A stretch of 64,000 nucleotides of DNA from Heterodera schachtii. Its lineage: Eukaryota; Nematoda; Chromadorea; Rhabditida; Heteroderidae. Each line of letters begins with the position of its first letter. Within the stretch, counting starts at the first letter, position 1. A program made the translations under genes and the position numbers. The notes beneath the pieces were generated by a model. The model worked only from the letters and a program-made list of their open reading frames with translations, had not been told where the DNA came from and made no database searches. The stretch is from NCBI GenBank assembly GCA_023374025.1, contig SIJG01000002.1, positions 3,912,383-3,976,382 of the forward strand, written 5' to 3'. Shown in pieces: positions 35,118 to 46,400 of this stretch.

Positions 35118-37804
35118 ATGAAGGAAACAAATTCAAAAAATAGTGAAGCTGCTGACATTTGCATCACTGATCAGCCTGATAATGAGAGGCGTGAAATTGT
35201 TAGCAAATCAAAAAATATCAATTTAATATTATACACATAAAACAGGCTGAACTGTTCCCAAACATGGACCTCACCGAAGTCTTTGCTGAGTATGGACATC
35301 TCAGTTCCGAAGCTATCATTGGACTGATACTCGAAAAACGACACCAAATTCCGTTGAAAGGGAGAAATGTGAGCACATTATTGTTTGTATTTTTAACCCG
35401 TGGAAATGTTACAAAAATTGAAATGCAGAAACACAAAGTGAGGACGTTGGTTGATGGGGGGATGGGTGTTTCAGTGTTGTGACTCCATCCTATCCATCCA
35501 AATGATGCCATTACTTCCGTCCCCCTCAAACATTCCACGGAGTCAGCTTTTGCAGTGCCACCGTCTCATGTTAAAGGCGTGTTCCTTCTTCGTCGGTCTT
35601 TCGGTGTGGTGGCCTCGTTGGCTGGGCGGCCGTGTTGTCCGCAAATTGCTCTCTTCCTTCGGTGCACGGGTCACCGGTATTCCGATCGATTCGCTGCTCG
35701 AGCAACCAGAAACAGAAAGCGGTGACCACCCGCGGCGACAGTCGGTGAAAGAGTGCATGGAATGCTCCGTCTGCTGGGAGACGACCACCGTGGACGAACT
35801 GTGCTTTTGTGACGGGACGACAATGACAGCGACAAGCAGCAGCTCAGGTGATGGTTTAATTAATGAAATAATAGCAAAAATAAATTCAACAATGGAGCAA
35901 CTGCTAGCAAAAATTGGTAATACTATCAATGGTGCCCCCCCCCCTTTTTTGGAAGAATTTTTTTTGTTCTAAAACGTCGTGGAAACACGTTTACGGGGGG
36001 GGGGGGGGCTTTCAGGGTCGCTGACCACGAATCTGACATCCATTTTGCCCTATTTCGAATCCCGGACCCGAATTCGAACAAAAGTCGAAAATTCAAAATT
36101 TTGAAAATTTAACTTTTGTTCCTAAATTGACCAAAAAAAGCTAGTCACAAACCATTGCAACGGTAATAAATGGTTATTTTATACAGATACGAACATAAAA
36201 TGAATTTTTAAAATTTTGAATTTTCGACTTTTGTTCGAATCGGGTCCGGGATTCGAAATAAGTGAAAATTAATGTCAGATTCGTGATCAGCGACCCTGAA
36301 AACACCCGTAAACATGTTTCCACAACGTTTTAGAACAAAAAATTTTCTTCCAAAAAAAGGGGGGGGGGCACCATCGATAGTATTACCCAAAAATTAACCA
36401 TTCGTTCAAATTAATAATTGATAGCTAAACTGAGCACCGAAACTCACGCTTTTTGTCGTCTGTGCTTGGAACGCCACGCGCGCGCCGCTGTTGAGGAAAT
36501 GCCATTGGCAAAGGGCGGACTCGGCCTCCGATGCATGGCCGCCGATTGCAACAATCCGATCACTCTTCGTGAGTCAAACAGTTTTTTAAATTTTTTTATT
36601 AGTATTTTCCTCCACGCAAATAAATAAAATTTATGCCGTTTTGAATTTTCAATATTGTAGAGGAACTTCAAGCCTTTGTGCCATCTTCGACAGTTAAAAA
36701 ATTGGAGGAACGTTGCGCTGAGCTCAGTGTGGTACAGGCCAACCTCAAATTCATGGAACGGTGAGCGTGAAAATATATACAAAAAAGTATATTTTTATTA
36801 ATTTTTGGTTACCCCAAATTATCTCTCTATGGTTTAAAAATTAATTTCAAACGATTGGTTTTTAGGGATATTCCGTTTAATTCGATAATGGTAATCTTTT
36901 CACTAGACCAATATGTGAAATTAGATTTTGTTATATGACATTCTCTAATTCGTTTAATTTTCACTTATTTTGTTTTTCCTTTGTCAGTTGTCGTAGCTGT
37001 AACTGTGCCGTTGAATTGGGTGCCTCCCCCGATGTTCTGAAGGTGTTCAGTTGTCCCGATTGTCGTCTTAAGTTTTGTCGTTTGTGTGACGAGCCATGGC
37101 AAGACGAACACAAGGGCGTCAGCTGCGAGCAGTTCGCCAAGAAACAGAACCGCGAACGATTGTTGTGAGCGAACAAAATTATATTTGGTCTTTCAGCAAT
37201 TTTTGTTTTTCCCTTTCAGGGAAAAGCGTCTGTCTGAAGCTGTGGTGCACTGTTGTGCCAAGTGCAAAATGTCCTTCGTGAAGCATGACGGTTGTAACAA
37301 AGTGCGTTCGATTTGGTCATCATTTCCCCCTTTAAACACCCTTTGCCCTTCTGCACAGGTCACTTGTCCTTGTGGCGCCACTCATTGTTACATTTGTCGT
37401 CAAAATAATATTACATACGCCCATTTCTGCGCGTTCGTCGCTTTTTTGTACGAACAGTTTTAATTGTTGGGGTTTCAGTTGTTTGCAAGAAAAGGCTCCG
37501 AAACATCCGTTCAAATGTGCGAAGTGTGGCAAAAGCTGTCTTTTGTGGCAAAACAGCGTAACGGTGGAGAAACAACAGATGGACAACATTCGGAAGGAGA
37601 TGGTGGAGGAGGTGACCAAAACACAAAAAAACAATGCATAATTATTTATTCATTTAATTAATGTGCCGATTTTAACAGGAAAAACGGGAGAAGGCGAAGC
37701 AAAAACGTCCCACCACCGGCAACACTCCGAATGCGAACAAAAAGAAATTGGCTGACGAAAAGAAGAAAGCGGTGCACCGTTGGCTGAAAAATCGGAACGC
37801 ATAA
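35118..37804 (+). CDS. RNF216-like RBR E3 ubiquitin ligase
   Basis: Ten exons in phase give 470 residues: 35118-35198, 35246-35368, 35475-35847, 36425-36568, 36661-36760, 36988-37164, 37220-37301, 37359-37432, 37479-37611, 37679-37804. The RING1 Cys/His set starts at ECSVCWE, with THAFCRLCLERHAR (split by a transposon-bearing intron). The IBR follows (CRSCNC, VFSCPDCRLKFCRLCDEPW, HKGVSCEQFAKKQ). RING2 is CCAKCKMSFVKHDGCNKVTC, then PCGATHCYICRQ, whose TCPCGATHCY segment contains the catalytic-type Cys. It ends YAHFCACLQEKAP with a CAKC pair. The CEQ linker and the (Y/N)HFC feature are those of RNF216/TRIAD3 rather than parkin or ARIH. RBR ligases pass ubiquitin through a RING2 thioester. The C-terminus is very basic. 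Confidence 0.9.
35916..36387. mobile_element. hAT-like element in the RBR ligase intron
   Basis: A 472-bp element with TIRs GGTAATACTATCAATGGTGC / GCACCATCGATAGTATTACC and a perfect 8-bp duplication CAAAAATT (35908-35915 and 36388-36395). Subterminal poly-C/poly-G, then GGGTCGCTGACCACGAATCT arms. It sits in the intron that splits RING1, ending about 37 bp before the next exon. Its TIR start matches the element at 16819-17610. Confidence 0.94.
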
Positions 37805-38154
37805 ATAAGAGAAGTAAACAAACCAAAACGATATATGTTGTTACTTTTGGACAAAATCCCCTGTAAACCTTACACAGAAAGATCTTCCATCTTCGTCCTT
37901 TGCCTTTTTGGCTAATCTTTCGCCTCCTTTCATCTTTGTTATTTTTGTTGTTTAATTTTTGCTATTTTCTAAGGCATTTCAGTTTTGTATGTAATACCGA
38001 ATAAAAAAAACTTAGTTACCTAATTCTAGTCTTAATCCTTTTATAGCTTTTATACATAGTTTTTGAAATATCTTTTAGAAAACATTGTGCCAGAAATTGG
38101 CCAAAATTGTTTGTTTATTTATTATGTTTGACCCTTTGGCTCGCAATTTTCAGA
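37805..38154. other. 350-bp gap between same-strand genes
   Basis: A/T-rich spacer between the RBR ligase stop and the DEAD-box ATG. It has ACCGAATAAAAAA near 37997 (possible poly-A signal). It ends GCTCGCAATTTTCAG immediately followed by AATGG, so the downstream gene begins one base after a 3' splice site. The layout would suit an SL-trans-spliced operon or simply two close genes. Confidence 0.5.
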
Positions 38155-40998
38155 ATGGCCACTCGGTCCAAAAAGTTCTGTCTGCCCGATGATTTGTTCG
38201 TCGATCGGTCGTCGCCCTCTGCCGATTCCCTCCCGTGCCATTCGTCCACCTCTTCTCAAAATTACTCCAATTCTGCGCCTTCAAATTCTCGGCCTAAATG
38301 TAAAGTTGTTTAGCTGGATTTTCACTATTAATAATAACAATCGCACCATTAATTAACCCGACTATTTTCGGTTATGCATCTGAAGATTTAAATTTAAAAA
38401 AGCAGCGAAAGGACACTTTCTATAAGAAACCCAAATAAGTTATTTTTAAGACGAAAAGAAACAATTTAAGGCTAAAAATGCATAAAAGGGATCGACATTC
38501 CCTGTTTTGTATTCACACAGTTTAGGAGTCCAAATTATGCATATGGAAACGTTTTTTTGCACATCCCGAGACCTTTTTTTGTTGTCTTTTTAAAATCAAA
38601 TCTACGGGGGCGAAAAATCGCAAGTGCCATTTAATTTTTTGTGGTACCATTTTCATTTAAATTTGATTTTAGCCACTCGTCAAAAGTTTGACCTGCCCTC
38701 GCTGTCCGTTGACCAGTTGGTCTCTGAGCAGAACCAGCAAATCATTGGGCCCGACTTTGAACTCCACCAAAATGTCAGTGTCACTGTCAGAGGAGGGAAA
38801 AGCGACAACGGAGACCAATATCAGATCAGGTGAAGGCAGTATTTGGATGGAATTGACCATTTGTGCCATTTTTAGCTCATTCCAAGAGGCAAATTTGTCC
38901 AGACAAATTCTCCAAAATTTGGCACAAATTCGTTTCCATCGGCCCACCGTTGTGCAAAGTCGCGTCATTCCGCTAATTTTGCAGGCAAATGGTTGACAAA
39001 TTTGAATCTAAAACTGTTTGTCAAACAAATTCCGCTGCCCATTTCAGAGGATTTGCTGTGTTTGGCGTCCACCGGCACGGGAAAGACCGGCGCCTTTCTC
39101 ATTCCGTTGCTCAACATTTTGCACAATTCGTCCGACGGCTTCCTCAAATCGGCAACGGCCAAAAAACGCTCCCCGAAGGCGATTATCATTGCGCACACAA
39201 AGGAATTGGTACTCCAAATTGACAAGACAGCGCGAATACTCGCAGACGGTGAAAATTTTATTACTTTTTTTTCTGGAAAATTGGGATTTAAGCCATTGTG
39301 AGACCTATTTTAGGAATTATGGGCAATTGGGTTCCTGGGAAAATTTAGGGTTATTTTATTAGAAAATTGAGTAAAATCTAAAAAAAAATTACCCATTTCA
39401 GGGACCGGCCTTGGCATCGTGCTGATGATGGGCGAGTTGAGCTACACTTCGATCAACAGCCGAATCTATCGGGACGGATGCGATTTGCTGGTCGGCACGC
39501 CCGGCCGACTAAAGGAATTCATTCGGAAGAATTGGATCGACTTGGACAATTTGCAGTTTTTGGTGGTCGATGAGATGGACAAATTCTTTTCGGTGTCTTT
39601 CCCTTTTTTAATTTGCGGCTTATTTCAAAAAATTTCCACAGGACATTGATTTTGTGCATATGTTTCGCGAAATGACCGACAAAAGGAACGAATGCAAGGT
39701 GAACTAAGGAGAGGACAATTTTTGTTCATTTTCCATCCGCTTTTCCCCCTCAGAATGCCTTTCCATGCCGCACTTTTCTGTTCAGTGCCACTTTGACTTC
39801 CCGCGAGGAAATCCTTCCGTACCTCCGCCCCGACTTCTTTTATGTCGAGGCTGGTCAAGTCGGACAAAGTGTGGCGCATGTGCAACAGCACATAATCTCG
39901 GCCACCATTTTCACACGGAAGCAAAAGCTTGAGTTCATTCTGAAAAAAGAAGGTACCTAAAAAGTTGGAAATTGCTCATTTGGCATGTCCGATGCTTTTT
40001 GTTCAGAAATAAATGGCACCTGCAAAAAAACGGTCATTTTTGTGAACGAATGTCGCCGCTGTGATCGGCTTGCCATTATGCTGTGCTATTACGGCTACAA
40101 GGCGATTAGCATCAACGGGTGGGAAAAAAGGGATGGGATGGCACGGGAAAAGGGTGGGCCCGAACAAATCGCATTTGTAAATAAAATAGGCTTCTCTCCT
40201 TTAGTCACCATTCACTTGAACAACGGACCAATGCAATGGCACATTTCAATGCCGGCACTTACGAAGTTTTGGTGGGTACGGATGTGATCGCCCGTGGCAT
40301 GAACATCCCCAACCTCTCGCGAGTGGTCAGTTTTTTGGTGCAATCACTTCTATGAATGTGTTTTTCTATCCCATTTCATTCCAAATCACTCAGATTTTGT
40401 ATGAAATGCCACCCCTGCATCGTTATGAACAGTTTGTGCACCGCGTCGGACGAGTCGGACGCTCGGGAAATGTTGGCGAGGCGTTTGTGTTCTTCAACCC
40501 GGAAGACCCAAATGACATGTATATGGCCGAATTTTTGCGAGACGTACGTTTTTGGGGAGAGGGGGAAAATATTTTAATTAACCCCATTTTCTTTGGATTT
40601 GTTCAGCAACTCGTCCAAGTCAAACAAAATGTGCCCAAATGGTTGCATGAATTGGTGGAAACCCAACACAAATGGCAAAAGGAAACTGACGAAGTTTTGA
40701 CCACCGAAAAGGAAACAATTGGCAGCAAAAGGACGACGCAACGCAAAGGGACAACGACGGGGAGAAGGACAGACGGAGCAGCAACGGTCGGGGGGGGGGG
40801 GAGACGAAGGAGTTCACTCACTGCTCCATCGAACTTCCTGGGGGAATTCTTTCGAGTTTTTTGATTTTTTCGAATTTTAGAAAAAATATCATTATCGTAA
40901 GATTCTGTGAAATTGTCCTTGCTGATTAAGGCCATATTTTTTTTTACTCAATTTAAATTTTGCAGGAGTTGGACGAGGACCAGGACGAAATGCGCTGA
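38155..40998 (+). CDS. DEAD-box RNA helicase (DDX3/Vasa-like)
   Basis: Twelve exons in phase give 553 residues. Q motif (SFQEANLSRQILQNL, RFHRPTVVQ), Walker A ASTGTGKTGAF, motif Ia (IIIAHTKELVLQI), GG-equivalent LMMGE, motif Ib TPGRL, motif II VVDEMDKF (DEMD instead of DEAD), motif III FSATLTS, motif IV (TVIFVNECRRCDRLA), GHHSLEQRTNAMAHFNAGTY, motif V VLVGTDVIARGMNIPNL and motif VI HRVGRVGRSGNVGEA. The C-terminal VPKWLHELVE resembles the DDX3/Vasa end. These ATPases remodel RNA and RNPs, in the germ line for Vasa-like members. Exons: 38155-38299, 38673-38829, 38876-38991, 39048-39248, 39402-39592, 39642-39698, 39754-39952, 40007-40118, 40205-40325, 40394-40543, 40607-40786, 40966-40998. Motifs II and VI deviate from consensus. 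The 3' intron starts at a poly-G tract. Confidence 0.93.
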
Positions 40999-43483
40999 CG
41001 ATGCCTCATTTGCCAACTCGGACTGGAATTGACTTGACAACGAATGGCACTTAATTCTCACCTTTTTGTGCACGAAAACACTCAAAATGCCAATTTATTA
41101 TTTTATTATATCATTGAATCAGGGAGAAGCAGCACTTTTTGCCTTGGCTTTTTAATTTTCCATTTATTTTAATTAAAATTGACCAAAAAAAGGGCAAAAA
41201 GTGCGTGCATTTCATTCATTCGTTCGTTCTTTCGCCTTTGACTTTGATTGTTTTTCTCGACTCCATTTCCTTTCAGCTTTCATTTTGTTGTTTAATCTTG
41301 CCTTAACTTTTATTAACTTATTCCTCCGTCTATTTAATGATGTTTTTCATGATAATTGCAAAAAGTAAACAAATCGGATTTTTACTGAATGCCTTGCAAC
41401 TTTGCAACAAATTAGCGCCTTTTTAACTTCGCTTCTCAGACTAAATGATTGTTGTTATTAGTCAAATGATGTTAAAGGGTCCAGGAGGAGGGGGGAGGCG
41501 AATGGCACTTTGGTTTTGCTTTTTGTGGTAGCAAAATGATTCTGTGCCGTTGGCACTCTCTCTTTAAATTGGTTTTGCTTGAAGGAATTGCACGATTTCC
41601 CTTCTCTCTCTCTCGCTTTACTTAATTCTTTCTTTCATCATTAGCAGGTGTTCCTCCATTCGTTCGTTCTCCCCCCGGGGGATGGCAACCGATTCTTTCT
41701 TCCTTTTTTCCTTTCTTTTCTTTCCCCGCTAATTTTGTCAACACGGCACCACCTCAAATTGGGTTTCGTGGTTCTGCGTTTTCATTTCGCTAGCGTTCAA
41801 ATCGGGCCAACGGCGGAGCACCGCCGTTGGCAAATGAATGCCTCGGGGGGGGGGGGGGGTGAGAAATTCGCGCGCATTTGCCGCGCGGTGGAGAGGGGGC
41901 GGGACATTGGCACGTACGGGCAAGGACATTTCGCCTTCAGCGGAGGAAGGGGGCGGACAATGGCCATTGGCACGGCCCACGGGCATTTCGCCTCAGGGGG
42001 AGCAATGGTCGTGCAGAGGTAGCAGAACGACACACGGACGAATCCGGGCGGACTCGCGGTGTCTGTCCATGCCGAACCCCAAAATCCAACCCCCCCCCCC
42101 CCCCTCGACATTAGTCGGCCTCTCCGTCGTCGCTCCGTTCCGCCGCTCCTTGACGACGCCGTTGTGCCGGGCTCTGATTTCTCTCACTCAACTGATAGCC
42201 GGGGGGGGGGGGGGGAATGTTCGCCCCGAGGGCAAAGACATGCGCAAAAGCCCGTAAAAGCCACCACCCACTCACTCATTACCCCCCTCTCTCCCCCCCC
42301 CTTTCCCACCACTTCCCCCCCCCCCCCCCGAGGGCAATGAATTTTACCCCAAAATCCAATCCAATTTTGTGCCGACCTACTCCAAGTGCCTCCAATGCTT
42401 TACCTTTTCTTTTCCTCTCGTTCACTTCCCTTGCCACCTTTTCTTTCTTTGCTTGCTTTGCCATTTATCTGTTCATTTGGCCCGTTTTACTCAAATAAAC
42501 TTCCTCATTCATTCATTGGCACATTCCGAGGCTATCAAAGTGAGAGGGACTAATGGCATAATTAATTAGTTAATTGCATAATTAATTGGTGGGTTACAAC
42601 AAATTACCGGAAGAAAATGACATGATCTCTTCTGCTACTTTCATTTCTTGGATTCCTTTGGCCTGGGAATGTTAAATGATCGAATTTAACCCAAAAATTC
42701 ATTTGTCGCTTTCATCTTCGAGAGTCTCGAGGGCCCAAATTACAAATGTTTGATTTGTGCAAATGTTTTTTATGGCCAAATCCGTGGCGTCATTAACGAA
42801 TCATTAATTAATCACTCTGCGCGATTTGGAAAAATTAGCGAACAAATAAATCAGAAAGACACACAAAAAATTGAAGGAAAGGGCGCCGATTCCGAGGAAT
42901 TAACGCGGCTTTTCCCATCCATCGGCCGACGGAGGCACAAATTCTGTCGAAAGGAAAAGCTGCCGAAAATGAAAACTTTGTTGCCAAGTGAAGAGAAAAT
43001 GGAACCAAAAAAATATGCTAATTTGAAATTCATCGAACCAAAATTTGTGCACTTTTCGGCATGGCATATTTTATTGACATTTTTTGGCCTTGGGGAAATT
43101 CCGGAAGGATTTCTCGGCACTTTTCAGTCGATCATTGACCGCTAAGCCAAACAAAAGGAGGCAAAACAATTTGATCAGGCAAAGGCATTTCTCATAATTT
43201 AAAATTGAAAAGGTCGTCCCATTTTCCTTCGTTTTTACTCGGCTTTTTCCTTTTCACTAATTGCCTTTGTTAAGCCATTAAAATTTTAATTTATTATTTT
43301 ATTCTTTATTTTCCTATGTTTATTCTTCTCCATTTTCGTTTTTTCCTCCTCCGTTGGCCCTTTTTCTGCTGACTTTTTCCCCTCACCGTTCGTCGTCCAT
43401 CGGTTGGTGCCGTCCGTCGACTTTTGTGCCGTTTCATTTCGCCATTCTTACGGGTCATTTGCCAACTTTAAAACAGTGCCAAT
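40999..43483. other. Intergenic, no supported gene
   Basis: About 2.5 kb. It is rich in G and C homopolymers (near 41845, 42088, 42200, 42290, 42315). A 131-codon frame at 42750-43145 starts at TTG and its first ATG is at 42969; it shows no domain and I do not call it. The sequence AAAACAG|TGCCAATATGG just before 43484 suggests a trans-splice acceptor for the ammonium transporter. Confidence 0.5.
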
Positions 43484-46400
43484 ATGGAGCCGAGGTGCCG
43501 TAATATTCAAGAATTTGTTCGAATTGGGCTTTCAGTTACTCAAATCCTCCCGGGCTCTATTTGCCGTACTCCGAGGAAAGGAACACGTGGTTCCAGGACG
43601 ACGGCATTTGGCTCATCTCCTGCTCCTTCTCCATTTGGACGATGGTTTCGGGTCTGAGTGATTTGCGACGGAATTTCAGACTTTTCCCTGATTTTCAGGG
43701 TTCGGACTGTTGGAGAGTGGCCGAGTGTCGTCAAAGGACGAAGTCAACATCATGGCAAGTTTTTTGAGGGGAGACGGAGAAGCATTTCCATGGCCAAAAG
43801 GACGGGGGACAAAGTGATCAGTGATTTTGATCACTTTTAATCCCATTGATCAAAATGAGTGATTAATTGGCCAAATAAACGAAATTAAAATGTTTTATCT
43901 TTTAAATGATTCATTCCAATTTTATTTTTTGCAGGTCAAAAACATTGTTGACGTTGTGTTCGGCGGACTTTCCTATTGGATGTTCGGCTTTGGTGCTCAA
44001 TTAGCCCATTTTCCCCAGTAATTAATCTCTCCCCTTAGGCTTTACCTTCGGCCCTTTGTATCCCAATCCGTTCATTGGTCAGTCGTTTAAATAGCATTTA
44101 AATTATTTTTCATTAATTTTACAATTAATTTTCGGTTTTTCTCCAGGCATTGGCTATTTCTTCTATGACCCCGACAGGGATGGCCAGTGCGTTTTCTTTT
44201 TTTCTTTTTGCCGTCCCTTCGTCCAATCCTTTCGCTTTTCCTTTCCTTAGGCCTTCCGACCAAGCTTGGCATTACGCCAGGTTCTTCTTCCAAATGTCAT
44301 TTGCCACCACCACTTCCACCATCGTTTCCGGTCAATTCGTTAATTAATTATTGACTAATTAATTGCGCAATTAATTACCGTTTCTTTCCCTCCCCCAAAT
44401 TTTAGCGGCGATGGCCGAACGCATCCGTCTGAAGCCGTACATTGTGATCACCTTTCTGATGACAATTGTCCACTCCATTTCGGCACATTGTGAGCAGCCA
44501 TTGGCACAATTTGTTCAAAAAACCATTGAAATTTGCCAGGGGTTTGGTCGCCCGACGGTTTTCTGAAGCAGTTGGGCTGTGTTGACGCCGCGGGATGCTC
44601 AGGTGGGGCGAATTAAACCACAATTTATTTGATCATGCACCGTTATTTTTGCATGTTTTAAAATTTATTTTGCTTTCCCTTCCCTCTAATTGCCTTTTCC
44701 CTAATTAATTGCCCTTTTTGCCCCCTTCCCTTGCGCAGTTGTCCATTTGGTCGGCGGTGTGGCGGGGCTCGCCGCCACGCTTTACCTGCGGCCGCGGCAG
44801 GCGCGGTTCGGCGAGCGCGGCACCGCGCATATGTCAAAGTGAGGCGGACAAATTAATTTTTTTGAATAAAATGAATTAAATTTAAACGCTTTTAATGCAT
44901 TTTGCTGTGCTTTTCTTTCAGTCCGACCAATGCTTTGCTTGGCACTTTCATGCTGTGGTGGGGTTGGTTGGCCTTCAACACCGGCACCACAATGGGCGTG
45001 GCCAGGGGCCGTTGGCGCCTCGCGGCGAGGCAAAAATTTAATTGAAATTTTAATAATTCGGCAAAAGAATATTTTACAAATCCATTCATTGGCTCTTCCT
45101 TGTCCCTTCAGATCAGCTATGGTCACTTTGCTCAGTTCGCTGGGCGGCGGTTGCACTTCCATTGTCATTTCGTTAATTGCCACCCGAAAGTGCCAAATCG
45201 ATTTGCTCATCGACGGACTGCTCGCCTCGCTGGTGGCCACAACAGCAGGTGGCCAACTGACAAATGAGCAATTAATTAAACAAATCGATGCTTTTATCCC
45301 TGCGGTCTCCGAAATTTGCTCGAAATTTGCTCCCCGTTTTCTTCGGGGGACAAATCCCGGATTAGCCCCTGTCCATATTAGCTAGTAAATTAGTCACAAT
45401 TGCCGTCATTCGTTGCTTCAGCGTGTCATTCCATACGCCCGTTGGATAGCATTGCGGTCGGCTCCATCGGTTCCGCCCTTGCGTTGTCCGTCTATCCGCT
45501 CATTGAACGGCTCGAAATTGACGACCCGGTGGGCGTCATCCCCGTCCACGTGATCGGCGCCACTTGGGGTTAGCAATTTCGGCATTATTTGCCCACTGAT
45601 CACTTTGGTTGGATCGGAATACTTTTCTTGGTGGTGATCAGAATGGCTTTTCACCACCGAATCCATGCCATTAGCATCGTTCGGCTTTCCCTTTCTTTCT
45701 GATCACCCCTCCTTTAAGGTATGCTCAGTGTCGGCATTTTTTCCCAGGAAGACCCGTATTTGTCCAGCATAAATGTGAGTTGGCACCTTTGATCAATTTC
45801 CATGCCAAACAATTCATTTTTTGTGCCGAAATTTCTTTTTTTTTTCAGATGCCCGTCACCGGCGGCAAAAATGGGCTCATTTACTCGGGCAGTTTCGACC
45901 TTTTGCTGGTCCAAGCGATTTGCGTCGTGTGCATTTTTGTCTTCTCTTTGGTGGTCACTTTTGTTTCACTTGCGGTCGGTGGAGAAATTCCAATTAAATT
46001 TTAAATAAATTTCATTTTAAAATTGATTTTAAATGAATGCGATTTGCCATTGGCAGACAATGAACCAATTCCCGTGGGGCCTTCGCATGACCAAATACGA
46101 GGAGCAGCTGGGCGCTGATCTGATCGAGCACGGCCTGGCCGGGCACAACATCGCCAAATATTCCATCGAGAAGAAGCTGAACGTGAGGTGAGTGCCGCAA
46201 TTGCCCCCGCATTTTTCATGCCTTTTCCAATTCTTTGCCACGACCTCCGCCAAATTCTCCGCTCATCGAAATTCAATCGCAAAAAAATTAAGTTTTGATC
46301 AAAATTTGGAATTTCCTTTTTGGCCAAACGATGGGCAAAGAATGTTTGGGTTGGCCACGTCGGGTCGAGGCAAAACTTTAAGGAATGCCTATAGTGTGGT

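Noticed and set aside
41838..42340. Several overlapping 90-139 codon frames
   Set aside because: All run through G/C homopolymers, overlap on both strands, and show no domain or splice context.
42750..43145. 131-codon plus-strand frame
   Set aside because: Starts at TTG, first ATG far inside, no domain, no neighbours in phase; could be real but not supported.
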